Shown here one piece after another: positions 9,001-19,900 of a DNA stretch of 64,000 nucleotides. Each line of letters begins with the position of its first letter. Position 1 is the first letter of the stretch. The stretch lies in contig CAWFUJ010000012.1 in assembly GCA_963818985.1 (NCBI GenBank), forward strand, positions 186,001 through 250,000, in the 5' to 3' direction. Below the pieces are notes generated by a model. It made no database searches, was not told the origin of the DNA, and saw nothing but the letters and a program-made list of their open reading frames with translations. Source of the stretch: JAFEDN01 sp963818985 (GTDB taxonomy: Bacteria > Pseudomonadota > Gammaproteobacteria > Coxiellales > Coxiellaceae). The position numbers and the translations under genes were made by a program.

Positions 9001-11596
9001 GGATGTGGCCCAGTTAAAAAGCTGGGCGGTAGACACCGGCAAACGCTTATCTGCCTTTGAGAGCGAAGAAAGCGACACCCGCCAACAACTGGCGAGGTTA
9101 CAAGTGGGCCTGATTGATTGGGTGAAACAGCAAGAAGATTTACAGGCAGAAGTCCTGAGTTTGCGCCAAGCCTTAAAAGACTCTGCTGGCAAAGAGGAGA
9201 AATACGAGCAACCCATTGTCCAAGAGAGTGGCCATATTTTCATGTTGAATAAAATGCTGCCGAGTGAAAAAAGAAAAAATGATGTTATCTATTTGATAAA
9301 AGAAAATGGAAAATTTATAGCCTATTGGTATGAAAATAATCAAATGATTCCTCATGAGCTTAAGGAAAATGCAACCATTAAACTTGAAGCATATTTCCAG
9401 CCTGGAAAGCTCATTAAAAGAGGAGAGCAGGGTTTTGCTGAAATCACATCATTATGCGGCTATACCGCTCAACGTTTGCAGCAACTCAAAAGCAATTTGG
9501 CAAAAGAATCGGAGGTGAAGCAACAGATCGCTGCGGCTAAAGCCAGCTATCAAGAGCAGCGGGATAGCATACAAGCGGTGAAGGAAGAAGAGGGGGACCC
9601 AGATGGAGTCTTGGCGGAAACTTTGGTGGATGTGGATAAAAAGATGAAGGCTCTCGAAGAGATCGAGCAGCGCTTTACCAGTCTGCATCAGGCGATCTTA
9701 GATAAGCTGCAAGGCGATACACAACAACTGCAACACGATCTGGAAGTATTATCTGAACGGGTTGGCAAGCTGGAGAGCAGCGTGAAGGTTATTCAGAGCG
9801 ACCTCGAGAAAGCTTGGGAACGAATCAACGAAAATGATCCTCGCCACACCCTGGGCAAACGCTTGCTGACTTTACGGAAAATCGTCCTGGAAGATAAAGA
9901 AATTAGTCAGGAGCTGGCTTATTATATTGCTCCCAATGGCAAACGGATGCGCGACAGCAGTGACGATAGCGCCACGCCGTTATTCGAATGGGTCACCACT
10001 CATTTTTTGAAAAAAGACGACATTCGGGTATTGTTATTAGAAGCGCCGGGGGGGGCGGGTAAGAGTACCTTTAACCGCTATCTGCTGCGGCAGTTGTGGT
10101 TAGATCCGGCATGGGAAAAGCTAAAGCCAGGTGGTCCGGCTCCTGCTGCGCTGGTGCCTATTTTTGCACCGTTAGGTTCCGAACAAGTCGATCCCAAGCA
10201 TTTGTTTGACTACTTGCGCGACTTGCCGGAGTTAGTGGCGGATTTTACCGATACCGAGATCCAAATCCTCAAAGCGGAGTATCGCCTTTTATGGATCGCC
10301 GACGGTTATGACGAAATGCCTAATAAACCCTTCATCAATTTGTATGACAAAAACGGACTCCAACAGTATCAAGGCCGGGTCAAATTGCTGATCAGCCGAC
10401 GTGATGAGCCCTCATTAACGCCGGACAATGAAAGGCTGTATTTTAAACCCAGCGGCGATACGCCTATGGCGTCGGCGTATGCGTATTTTTACGTGGCGCG
10501 GTTTAGCAATATCCAAATGGATAGTTATATTCAGAAATACTTGGATCAACAACCCGGTAACCCTTGGAAAGACGTGGCCACCTATCGCCGGCATTTGGCG
10601 CAAATCCAGAATGTGGAGCACCTCATCAACACGCCGTTTTTGCTGCGAATTGCCGTAGAAGTACTCCCAGGGATTGTCGCTGCGATCGAAAAAGAATATG
10701 CCAAAAATCCACAAAAATCCGGTCGACCATCGAAACTGGAAATGACCCAAAAACGATTGCTGGATGGGTTTATTGAAGGCTGGTTTATGCGTCAAGCGGA
10801 TAAGTGCATAAAGAATGATAAAGATTTTTTAGAAGACCCGGGTGCGTTACTTGGGGATGAAGTGGTGGATGAATTGAAAAAACAACATGCCGAAGAGTGG
10901 GAAGTGCATTGCCTAAAGAAAGGCTATTGGTTCTTTTGCCAACAGTTTGCCAACCATCTGCAAGAAGATAAACTGACCAGCGCGATTTATCCCCCCTTAC
11001 CGGAAAAGCGCCCACCCCGGTTCACCGATTTCACCGGCTTCGCCCACTTCACCCAGGTTACCAGGGACGACGGCGTCACCACCGCCACTACAGAGGTGCG
11101 CAGCAGCGTGGCTTCCTGGATGAAAGAACTGTTGAGCCCCGCCAATCCCTCGGGTTTTTCGGAGGAAGATATCTATCATCGCAATATGAAACGGTGCCGC
11201 AACGGCAGTCCTTTGCGGACCACCACCCACGGTCAAGGGCGAGGACCTGCGGTGTCGATAGAATATAGCTTTATCCATGCGTTATTGATTAATTTCTTTG
11301 AAGCCAGCATCGGTAATCGAGAACAAAAACAAGAAACGCAAACCATCAGTCCCATTCCGGCTGTATCCACCCCAAAAGCTTCTCTTCCTCCGGTGCCGCC
11401 ACCGCGCTCAGCACCCTCACCTTCAACCGGAGCGCTGGGATTGCCTTCGCGCCCGCAACCTCCTCCCTCCCCGTTGTCTAGCAATCTATCGCAGACGTTA
11501 GTGGGCAGCACGTCTCCGGCTTCAGGACGTGGTAAATCGTTGCCGCAGTTGCGGGGTGTCGCCAGCCTCAGTTTTAACCCATTACAGAAAAAATGA
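6032..11596 (+). CDS. Giant NACHT-NTPase protein with pentapeptide repeats and long coiled coil
   Basis: A 1,854-residue protein. A Ser/Thr-rich leader (1-50) is followed by a helical domain (about 50-330), a pentapeptide-repeat solenoid (about 405-505, with LAGADFSHCDFSGA), and a very long heptad-rich coiled coil (about 515-1270) interrupted near 1075-1145 by a distinct AT-rich segment. A NACHT-type STAND NTPase follows, with Walker A LLLEAPGGAGKST near 1333-1345 and Walker B LLWIADGYDEM near 1416-1426, then a helical region and a proline-rich tail (PPVPPPRSAPSP). The NACHT part is clearly homologous to the three genes that follow. It differs in having its sensor-like repeats before, not after, the NTPase. 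Such proteins oligomerise on ligand binding; whether this one is a secreted effector or a defence protein is open. Start supported by AAGGAG eight bases upstream. Confidence 0.8.
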   Translation: MRVTSSSSSSISSVATTSTPTRESKGPSTVTLRSEPLSPASSLADRKRALFVKVLREEFLRELMYLWEVANGRAQPRDTLTQKVLAPVQKLGSQSFVPIVGTVLALTSQVASFAASQRRDRQIAVVASLQHSLDLPRLRVLLDVVAREALRRYESFIVDRLSDDLEAGVVPFAQVGARRMIERLFREAKRTQSGDVEMQLNESILLAGLIEGRSGSWVEGFTNHALPLKTHKKNLLKRTRPDTVDAEDVYARAGLRHIEIRDDQRIDTLYVREKPKHSEFADWKEGASNLFAGRIRPLGGFGYVRFRSDKERAQDPVAGFVTLPLAVIRDRYDFKPQELGKLSLNLQTELKVATCSVITVDKTTVAKYLAWRKTTAEQEKSLVDYVRDIVQDPRIAQVVCAENLTGLTLAGADFSHCDFSGAILSGDLTGVNFSHGYLVGAQFQGVTSARNVNLNHAHAEYCQAEGVDFEGSDLTQANFSYAQLSRCQFTGCKIMGTVWREAVLTGIGSDTEARREQKKQTEALAGEVKSQQVQLQTLTDRFQKLQEAQQTQQKLIERLQTDTEQRWQTLLQRMETALATPAKTLGSASKLAWSKIQSQWAAYVKDAQTQGIEALMPIKGFLKSQLQAATTGDLQKALQALSRTWEESLTAFTQSEQTLETVSAQVQQLLYHQESRLLIEADCQRELRDLHQRLDQATDAQIIQALQGELATVQAELSRLRTGTDWQAAFKTCQAECQTQFSVLEEKQSKELARLEAQLRIDCQSRFDEQSQRLSDLEKDLHDLNVALSERLENLEKRVDVLQGWVLQATEILGAQQSEVKDAKGAVKELRTALEGLQAELHIQREQQSKRDQEILALQQRIAAAPDAETVKILQGEIKALKYTLSEVSAASETPPDLLLTALDGYHSELSRQRDLKQKMISKTPALKSKYQPQVVQLEAQEQQLTALSHQLSEDWAMHVEAQKSALAGLQSQMDQVAENCNQRLLQLEADVAQLKSWAVDTGKRLSAFESEESDTRQQLARLQVGLIDWVKQQEDLQAEVLSLRQALKDSAGKEEKYEQPIVQESGHIFMLNKMLPSEKRKNDVIYLIKENGKFIAYWYENNQMIPHELKENATIKLEAYFQPGKLIKRGEQGFAEITSLCGYTAQRLQQLKSNLAKESEVKQQIAAAKASYQEQRDSIQAVKEEEGDPDGVLAETLVDVDKKMKALEEIEQRFTSLHQAILDKLQGDTQQLQHDLEVLSERVGKLESSVKVIQSDLEKAWERINENDPRHTLGKRLLTLRKIVLEDKEISQELAYYIAPNGKRMRDSSDDSATPLFEWVTTHFLKKDDIRVLLLEAPGGAGKSTFNRYLLRQLWLDPAWEKLKPGGPAPAALVPIFAPLGSEQVDPKHLFDYLRDLPELVADFTDTEIQILKAEYRLLWIADGYDEMPNKPFINLYDKNGLQQYQGRVKLLISRRDEPSLTPDNERLYFKPSGDTPMASAYAYFYVARFSNIQMDSYIQKYLDQQPGNPWKDVATYRRHLAQIQNVEHLINTPFLLRIAVEVLPGIVAAIEKEYAKNPQKSGRPSKLEMTQKRLLDGFIEGWFMRQADKCIKNDKDFLEDPGALLGDEVVDELKKQHAEEWEVHCLKKGYWFFCQQFANHLQEDKLTSAIYPPLPEKRPPRFTDFTGFAHFTQVTRDDGVTTATTEVRSSVASWMKELLSPANPSGFSEEDIYHRNMKRCRNGSPLRTTTHGQGRGPAVSIEYSFIHALLINFFEASIGNREQKQETQTISPIPAVSTPKASLPPVPPPRSAPSPSTGALGLPSRPQPPPSPLSSNLSQTLVGSTSPASGRGKSLPQLRGVASLSFNPLQKK

Positions 11597-11681
11597 TGAG
11601 TTTTGCGAATGTTTTTGATAGGCTGTTTCTAAAAAGAGGGCAGAATAGAATCTGCTCATAGCAAAATTAAGGAGAATTTTT

Positions 11682-14600
11682 ATGAGACCTTTTATTAAAA
11701 AAACCACAACGACTGAATCTACTTTGATGACGTCCTTATCACGTACTTTCACTAAAGAAGAAAAATACCCAGTTTCTGAAACTACTCAACCCAGAGGTTA
11801 CCCGGTTAAAAGCGGGCAGAAATTCACTGCCGCTCGCAAACTACAAGCGCTGCGTCAGTATGTGTTGGGAGATCAAGAGGTCAGTGCAGAATTGGCCTAT
11901 TATGTGCCCTCCAATGGTCAGTCGTCTGCACTCAGCACCCAGTCTGAGCCGTTGCAGCCGTGGATTGAAAAAGAGTTTTTGCACAGTGATGCGCGGGTGC
12001 TGCTGCTCAAAGCTCCGGGTGGGGCAGGTAAGAGCACGTTTAATCGCCATTTGCTGCGGCAGTTATGGCAAGATCCTGCTTGGGCGGAGTGGAAACCCGG
12101 TGAGGTTCCTCCTAAGGCTTCTATGCCGGTATTTATTCCACTGGGTTCCAGTCAAGTCAATCCTAAGCGCTTATTGGCGTTTTTAAGTGATTTACCTGAG
12201 CCATTAGAATCATTTACTGATGAAGAAATCAATGTGCTCAAAGAAGATTATCATTTGCTCCTCATTGCGGATGGTTATGATGAAATCCCAGGTGGCAGCA
12301 AACTCAATCTCTATGATGTCAATGGACTGGATCGTTATGCCGGTCGAGTCAAACTATTAATCAGTAGCCGGGATTTTATAGGTCGTGACAGTGTGGAAAG
12401 CTACCAACTCGTACCGCATCACAAAGATACCGGGAGAGCGGAATATCGTTATTACCGCGAGCGTTTTGTATCGCCGTTTACCGAGTCGCAAATTGCGGAT
12501 TACTTAAAACGCTATTTGGTTAAAAATAAAGAGCGCACGGACATCTCCCTATGGCCAGATGTTGCTACCTATCAAAAACATTTTAAAGCGCTGCCGGAAT
12601 TACAGCCGTTAATCACTGCACCATTTTTATTGTGGATTGCGGCCGAAGCGTTGCCGACGATTGTGCAAGGAGTGGAACTAGAACTAAAAGAGACTCAAGA
12701 AAAAGAGCCGGAAATCAAAACCAAAGGCTTATCACGGCCAGAACATGACCTTAAAATCGAGGTCAGAGACGAACCGAAAGTACGCCGTAAAGAAATCACT
12801 CGCCTGAGGCTCTATTCTCAGTTTATGGAACAATGGTTCTATCGTCAAGCCGAAAAAGCAATAGCAGCAAAAGAACTACTAGAAGACCCTGAAGCCTTAT
12901 TAGGTGAAGCAGGCATAATCGCTGTGCAAACTACCACCGGCGTCAGTGGAGATTTATTAGCGGCAGAATATTTAAAGCAAGCTTATCGACAATTCTGTCA
13001 ACTGTTCGCCAATCATTTGCAAGCATCCCATCGAACCAGTGTACAATATCCGGCAGAAAGCAAACGTCGCGGTCGCTTAATGGGCGACCTCAAAGAAGGT
13101 GAATCCCGTTCTGAGACTTCAGAACCAACTGACTTATCTTGGGCGGCGGAACTATTCGGCACAACCAGCACCGATTGGCGGAGAGTCCACAAAGGCTGCC
13201 CCTTACGCCAAACCGCTGCGTGCGAACATCAATTTTTCCATGCTTCCCTGATTGATTATTTTGTAGCGACCATTTCTGTAGAGCGACCTGCTATTTCCTT
13301 AACAACAACTACCCCGCAAAAAAACACATCAACTATTGCAGTGACGCCTCAAAGATCACAGCCTGTGATAAGTCCAAGCAATCAGCCAATCACTATGTTA
13401 AAGTCACCATCTACTGCAGCGCTAACCTCTATCCCCACTCCAACACCTAAACCACAAAGGAGAGGCCGCTTAGCTGAACCACATGACCCAGCGGCTCAAC
13501 GTTTATTGGACTCAAAAACCATTCCATTCCTAGTGGATAAATTAAAAGAAGAGCCTTTAAAAAACCGATATTATTACGACTTAATTGAGCGATCCAAGAC
13601 AAATGAATCCATTGCAATTGCTGCTGCGAATGCCATTACTATACTGAATGCTGCAGGCGAGAATTTTTCAAGGAGAGACTTTGAGGGTATTCGTATTCCT
13701 GGCGCCAATTTAAGTGGGGCCTTGTTAGATCATACTAACTTAAAAGGTGCTGACCTTACTGGTGTTTCATTACAGAGGGCGTGGATGGTTGGATCAAAAT
13801 TGAGTAATGCAAAATTAGAAGGGTTACGTATTGGTGAGCACCCTTATATTGAAATAGAGGACAATGGTAGGAAAGAAGAAATATGGTGTTGCCGTTTATC
13901 CCCTGATGATCGACTACTGGCAATTGTTGCATCTGGACCCTTTATTTATCTATTTGATGTGCAATCCCATAATTTGATTAAAAAATTTAAAACATGTCAA
14001 CGGGGTAGCCATTCACTGGCTTGGGACCCTTCAGGTAAGCGTCTAGCTTCAGGAGATAATGACTGTTCTGTTCGAATTTGGGATTTAGACGGCAAAGAAT
14101 TGCTACGTCTAGAAGGACATACCGGAGTAGTGAGTTCAGTAGCTTGGGATAAAAATGGTAGATATTTAGCATCAGGAAGTCACGATACTAAGATACGGAT
14201 ATGGAATATAGAAACAGGCCGAACATTTAAGTGCTTAGAAGGCCATAAGAAGGCGATAACTTCGATCGCATGGGATTCTCAAGGCGAGCAGGTTGCGTCA
14301 GTCAGTTTAGATGAAGCGGTGCGGATATGGGAAGTAGGTTCAGGCAAGGAACTATTTTTATATCAGCATTATGCTCCTCTCACTCAAATAGCATGGAGTA
14401 ATCGTGATAAACGTTTAGCTTTTTCTAGTACTTTTGACCACAAAATATATATTTGGGATCCTTGGGCTAAAGAGGGCAATGAACCACTTTCTTTGGTAGG
14501 TCATCAGGATATTGTCTTGTCAATCGCTTGGCATCCTAGTGATGAATATATAGTATCTGGTGGGGGGTGCGCTAGAAGCGAATTGAGCCAATATGGTGAT

Positions 14601-16847
14601 TATTCAGTGCGAATATGGGATGTTGCTACTAAAAAACTATTACAGAGTTTGCGTGGACATACTGGTAATGTATGTTCAGTGGGTTGGGATCAGCGTGGAG
14701 AGAACTTGGTTTCTGGAAGTATGGATGGCAGAGTGCGGATCTGGACAGTGAAGCAGGAGCCTGAATTGAGACAATACCATGGATATCCTGAAGCTGTAGG
14801 TTCAGTTTCCTGGGATGCACAGGGGAAATGTTTAGTATCGGCTGGTGCAAGTTATACTGTGCGAATATGGGAAGCTGATTCCGGCCGAGAAATAGATCAA
14901 TTTACTCGGCGGACTAGTTCAGTGTTGATGGTAGCATGGAGTAGAACTGGCGAACACTTAGCAATAGGGAATCTTTTATCTTCGGGTATTCATATATGGA
15001 ATCTCCGTGGAGGGAGAGCGATTTTTTTGGGTGATGAAAAGTCTGGGGATGAAGAAAGGAGCAGTTCCTGCTCGCTAGCTTGGAATCCCACTACAAATGA
15101 TTACCTCGCTTCAGGCAACAGAACCGGGGAAGTCAAAGTTTGGGATATGACAACACGCAAAGTTGTTGTATGTTTTAGTGGGCACAAAGGTTCAATCACA
15201 TCGGTGGCGTGGGATGCTAGTGGTCAACATTTAGCTTCTAGCGGAGAGGACGGTACCATTAGAATTTGGAATATGAAAACTGGTAAGGAAAAGCAGTGTT
15301 TAAAAAATCCAGGTAAAGTTGTCAATGCATTATCATGGGATGAGACAGGTGAGCGTATAGTTTCAGGCGATAAGAGTGGAATGGTGAGGGTATGGATGCT
15401 TGCGACGGGAAAAACAATGTGGAACTTTGATGACCATATAGACCATGATGATCGCGAAAAGGAGAATGCAGTAATAGTCGAGTGGGATCGAAGTGGAAAA
15501 TATATAATTTCTGGTGATGCAAGGGGTTTTGTTAGAGTGAGATCGATTGGAAAGCCTAGTGATCAAAGCTCGAGTGGATTATATTATATTCATTTAGGGG
15601 ATACTATTAAAAGTTTGTCATGTCATCGAACCCAAGAAGGTATATTGTTAGCAATAGCTTTTGGATCTGACATTGCATGCTACTTCTTGAGTGGCAAAGA
15701 ATTAACTCCTACGTTACGTTGGATTGTTGGGTCTCGTGCTACTTTGCGTGCATCGAGGATTGAATTAACTGATGATACCAGTTTAGATTCAATGACTAAG
15801 GCTTTTTTTTCTCAACAAAAAATATTGGGATTACCACCCAATCAAGAAAAGGATTTGGTATTAACAGAAGAGTATGCTCGTTCGTTATTTGAAGACTCTT
15901 CCGATGAAGAGGAAGAGGGGGAACCTCAAATAGCCATCATAGGACCTAATAACGCCATAGAAATATTCTCTTTGGAAGAATATAAGCAAGAGCAAGCTAG
16001 ACAAAAAGAGGTCAAAAGTGGATATCATGATAAATTGGTTGTCCCTTCTAAAAGTACAAGTAAAATTCCTACAGGAGAGCAATCTAACTCGTCCTTGCCT
16101 ACTGCTCCGATCGCATCGAGATTACTTACACGTACACCTCAACCCCCACCGAGACCACAACTTCCACCCGCATCAGCTCCAAAACGTACTCCTGTGTCTG
16201 TTATCCCCACTACTGTTACTACTACACAAACTAAGTCTATTCCAGTCCCAAAACCACCCTCCACATTATCACCATCTACTTCTCAATCTGCGCCTACCCA
16301 AAAGTCCTCCTCTATTGATAGTACTACAGGAGTCCATCCTCACAGGTTGCCAGTAGTGGCTGCTTCAGAAACAAAAACAGCAAGTACTGTAGTAACTTCC
16401 TTACCAATCTTTGCTTCACTAGCAACACCAGAAATTAAAGTGCCGGCGACGGGAACGAAGAAGACCAGTACTTCCTTGTTGACAAGCCCTGGTGGACCGG
16501 CCCTTCTCTCGCCGCCCAAGAAATTACTGTCTGGCACAACAACTTCGAAACCCATGGCTCTCGTTTCGCCTGAAGATTTAAAAAAATCAGCCCTGTTTAT
16601 GCAATCCCGATCTCAGCCTAAACCGCCCATTACACCAAAACCTGTTTCCACAGCGAAACCTCCGTCTGTGCTTACACCTTCATCTATATCTGCTTCAGTC
16701 GAATCCTCTTTGGTCGCTCAAAGTAGTTTGCAGGGATCAAGAATTGCTAGGTTGAAGGGCCAATTACAGCTGTCCACAGAGCAGGCTGATTTTAATCTGT
16801 CAAGCACTCGAAGCACTTTGGGAAATTCATCATCAGGAACAAAATAA
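11682..16847 (+). CDS. NACHT-pentapeptide-WD40 STAND protein, copy 1
   Basis: A 1,721-residue protein. After a short Thr-rich leader and a helical linker, a NACHT NTPase core begins near 105: Walker A KAPGGAGKST about 110-119 and Walker B LLLIADGYDEI about 193-203, then VKLLISSRDF. A helical region leads to pentapeptide repeats (about 670-720), roughly 14 WD40 blades (about 730-1340) of the VAWDxxGxxLASG / VRIWD type, an acidic stretch DSSDEEEEGEPQ near 1405, and a Ser/Thr/Pro-rich tail with PQPPPRPQLPP. WD40 propellers in STAND proteins usually act as the ligand sensor and lock, with the NACHT as an ATP-driven oligomerisation switch. No N-terminal effector domain is recognisable. Preceded by TTAAGGAGAATTTTT, also found before copy 3. 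Confidence 0.85.
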   Translation: MRPFIKKTTTTESTLMTSLSRTFTKEEKYPVSETTQPRGYPVKSGQKFTAARKLQALRQYVLGDQEVSAELAYYVPSNGQSSALSTQSEPLQPWIEKEFLHSDARVLLLKAPGGAGKSTFNRHLLRQLWQDPAWAEWKPGEVPPKASMPVFIPLGSSQVNPKRLLAFLSDLPEPLESFTDEEINVLKEDYHLLLIADGYDEIPGGSKLNLYDVNGLDRYAGRVKLLISSRDFIGRDSVESYQLVPHHKDTGRAEYRYYRERFVSPFTESQIADYLKRYLVKNKERTDISLWPDVATYQKHFKALPELQPLITAPFLLWIAAEALPTIVQGVELELKETQEKEPEIKTKGLSRPEHDLKIEVRDEPKVRRKEITRLRLYSQFMEQWFYRQAEKAIAAKELLEDPEALLGEAGIIAVQTTTGVSGDLLAAEYLKQAYRQFCQLFANHLQASHRTSVQYPAESKRRGRLMGDLKEGESRSETSEPTDLSWAAELFGTTSTDWRRVHKGCPLRQTAACEHQFFHASLIDYFVATISVERPAISLTTTTPQKNTSTIAVTPQRSQPVISPSNQPITMLKSPSTAALTSIPTPTPKPQRRGRLAEPHDPAAQRLLDSKTIPFLVDKLKEEPLKNRYYYDLIERSKTNESIAIAAANAITILNAAGENFSRRDFEGIRIPGANLSGALLDHTNLKGADLTGVSLQRAWMVGSKLSNAKLEGLRIGEHPYIEIEDNGRKEEIWCCRLSPDDRLLAIVASGPFIYLFDVQSHNLIKKFKTCQRGSHSLAWDPSGKRLASGDNDCSVRIWDLDGKELLRLEGHTGVVSSVAWDKNGRYLASGSHDTKIRIWNIETGRTFKCLEGHKKAITSIAWDSQGEQVASVSLDEAVRIWEVGSGKELFLYQHYAPLTQIAWSNRDKRLAFSSTFDHKIYIWDPWAKEGNEPLSLVGHQDIVLSIAWHPSDEYIVSGGGCARSELSQYGDYSVRIWDVATKKLLQSLRGHTGNVCSVGWDQRGENLVSGSMDGRVRIWTVKQEPELRQYHGYPEAVGSVSWDAQGKCLVSAGASYTVRIWEADSGREIDQFTRRTSSVLMVAWSRTGEHLAIGNLLSSGIHIWNLRGGRAIFLGDEKSGDEERSSSCSLAWNPTTNDYLASGNRTGEVKVWDMTTRKVVVCFSGHKGSITSVAWDASGQHLASSGEDGTIRIWNMKTGKEKQCLKNPGKVVNALSWDETGERIVSGDKSGMVRVWMLATGKTMWNFDDHIDHDDREKENAVIVEWDRSGKYIISGDARGFVRVRSIGKPSDQSSSGLYYIHLGDTIKSLSCHRTQEGILLAIAFGSDIACYFLSGKELTPTLRWIVGSRATLRASRIELTDDTSLDSMTKAFFSQQKILGLPPNQEKDLVLTEEYARSLFEDSSDEEEEGEPQIAIIGPNNAIEIFSLEEYKQEQARQKEVKSGYHDKLVVPSKSTSKIPTGEQSNSSLPTAPIASRLLTRTPQPPPRPQLPPASAPKRTPVSVIPTTVTTTQTKSIPVPKPPSTLSPSTSQSAPTQKSSSIDSTTGVHPHRLPVVAASETKTASTVVTSLPIFASLATPEIKVPATGTKKTSTSLLTSPGGPALLSPPKKLLSGTTTSKPMALVSPEDLKKSALFMQSRSQPKPPITPKPVSTAKPPSVLTPSSISASVESSLVAQSSLQGSRIARLKGQLQLSTEQADFNLSSTRSTLGNSSSGTK

Positions 16848-16971
16848 ATTAAATAATGAGACACCAATGAAATTAAGATAATAAATGGGTGTTGAGGTTT
16901 ACTGGAGGGCGTTACAAGTTTTGGTGCAAGTGGCAGCTTAAAATGGATTATCAATAAGAAAGGATTTATTT

Positions 16972-19900
16972 ATGCGTGATTTATTACCGGAAAAAAACTC
17001 AGAGAGTTTATCAACGTTAGTGGCACCATCATCTCAAGCTCCCACCAAAGAAGAAAAATACCCGCTACCTAAAACCGCTCAGCTTGCTGGTTACCCAGTG
17101 AAAAGCGGTGTGAAGTTTACCGCCGCCCGCAAGCTGCAAGCGTTGCGCCAGCATGTATTAGAAGACCCAGAGATCAGTGCCGAATTGGCGTATTATGTGC
17201 CGCCTAACGGTCAGTCGTCTGCACTCAGCACTCAGTCTGAGCCGTTGCAGCCGTGGATTGAGAAAGAGTTTTTGCACAGCGATGCGCGGGTGTTGCTGCT
17301 CAAAGCACCGGGTGGAGCAGGGAAGAGTACTTTTAATCGGCATTTGCTGCGGCAGTTGTGGCAGGATTCGGATTGGGCTGAATGGAAACCCAGTGAAGTT
17401 CCACCTACTGCTTCTGTACCGATATTTATTCCGTTAGGTTCCAGCCAAGTCAATCCCAAGCGCTTGTTAGTATTCTTGAGTAATTTACCCGAACCACTGG
17501 AATCGTTTACGGATGAAGAAATCAATGTGCTGAAAGAAGATTACAATATGCTGTTGATTGCCGATGGCTATGATGAAATCCCGGGTGGCGGCAAACTGAA
17601 TCTCTACGATGTGAATGGCTTAGATCGTTATGCGGGTCGAGTCAAACTGTTAATCAGCAGCCGGGATTTTATAGGCCGTGAGAATGTGGAAAGCTATCAA
17701 CTCGTGCCGCATCACAAAGACACGGGGAGAGCGGAATATCGTTATTATCGCGAACGTTTTGTATCGCCGTTTACCGAGTTGCAAATTGCGGATTACTTAG
17801 AACGCTATTTGTCTAAAAATAAAGATCGCACAGACATCACCCTGTGGTCAGATGTCGTCACGTATCAAAAACATTTTAAAGCGCTGCCGGAATTGCAACC
17901 GCTGATCACGGCTCCATTTTTATTATGGATTGCGGCGGAAGCCTTGCCGACGATTGTGCAAGGGGTGGAGTTAGAACTAAAAGAAACTCAAGAAAAAGAG
18001 CCAAGACGTGAAGAAAAATCCAGAAAAAAAGAGCCAGACATTGAAACTAAAAGTTCAACACAACGTGAGCGCAAGATGGAGGTCAAAAAGGAATTAAAAG
18101 ACAGTAAAGCTTCTCCCATTTCACTGAAAAAAACGCGAAAAGAAATTACCTGCTTGAGGCTGTATGCGCAGTTTATGGAACAATGGTTCCATCGCCAAGC
18201 TGAAAAAGCGGTATCAGCAAAAGAGTTATTAGAAGACCCTGAAGCCTTGCTAGGTGCAGCAGGGATGATTGCTGTGCAAACTACCACTGGTGTCAGTGGA
18301 GATTTATTAGCGGCAGAATACTTAAAACAAGCCTACCGACAATTTTGCCAATTGTTCGCCAATTATTTACAAGCGTCGAATCGAATCAGCGTGCAGTACC
18401 CGGCGGAAAGCAAACGCCGTGGTCGTTTAGTTGGTGAACAAAAAGAAGGCGAAACCCATGCTGAAACTTCAGAATCGACTGATTCTGATTTATCCTGGTC
18501 GGCAGAACTGTTTGGTACATCCAGTAAAGATTGGCAACACGTCCGCAAAGGTTGCCCGTTACGCCAAAGTGCAGCACACGAGCATCAATTTCTGCACGCG
18601 TCATTAATCGATTATTTTGTAGCAACGATTTCAGTGGAACAAAGAACGGTTTTCTCTGAGGAAAAACCTGTAGAAAAAGAGGAGAAAGATAAATCGCTGG
18701 TAACAACTCCGTCTTCGTTACAAAAATCAGAACCGAAAATCAGTCGACCCATTAAATCCACAATGACCCTAAAATCCGAGACAGCACTCATTCCCACCAC
18801 TGCAGAACCTATCAAAAGTAAAAATCGCAAACCCCGTTTAGCCCCTCCGCCAGACCCAGCCAGCCAACGGCTACTGGATCAAAAAACGATTGGATTTCGG
18901 GTAGATGAATTAAAAGAACAGCCGGGAAAAAGTCAGCATTACTTAGATTTAATCGAACGATCTAAGATTGATCATACAGAGAGCGCCGCTTTTGCCGCCT
19001 CTAATGCTGCTACAGTACTGAATTGCGGTAATGTTTCTTTTTCGTATCGATCCTGGGCAGGTGTGAAATTGCCAGGTGCTGATTTATCCTACAGCGTACT
19101 GGCTAACAGTGATTTGCGTCATGCTAATTTGCGCGGCGCCTGCTTAAGCCATACGATTGTAAACGGACTCAATTTGCAAGGGGCGGATTTACAGGACGTG
19201 GAATGGGGGGAACAGCCTAAACTGGAATTGAAACAAGATGTTATAGCCATTGCTCACCACCCTGCCAAACCTTGGTTAGCGCTGGTTCATGGCGAGCGTA
19301 TCATGGGAAGCAGCACGCTTGAAATCCGTTATCGCGATAGCAGAAAACTAATAGGCAAACCTATTCTCAGTGAAACGGCTACCAGTAATGCGACGTTTAG
19401 CCATAATGGTCGACTGCTTGCTTATGGAAGCAAAGATAACAAAGTATATTTATGGAAAGTAGATACCCAGGAAGCATTAGGTAACCCATTGATCGGACAT
19501 ACCAGCTATATTACGAGTGTGGCTTTTAGTCCTGATGACAAATATTTGGCTTCGGCAAGTAATGATAGAATCGTGTGGTTATGGAGTGTCGCCACTCAAA
19601 CTGTTCTAGGTAAGTTGTCTGGAATTGCGGACTCGCGTAGTGTGGCATTCAGCCCCGATGGTCGATATTTAGCTTCGGGAGGCAAAACTGTGCAGTTTTG
19701 GGATATATTGACCAGGACTCCTCTAGGTGATCCACCAAGCGGACAAATACAATGGATTCAAAGTCTAGCGTTCAGTCCAGACGGTCAGTATCTTGCAGCA
19801 GGATGTCGAAGTGGTGAGTTATGGTTGTGGAACGTTGCGACTCGAAAAGTTTCATGTCAACCACTGTCTGATCATATAAGCTCGATAAATAGTGTGGTAT

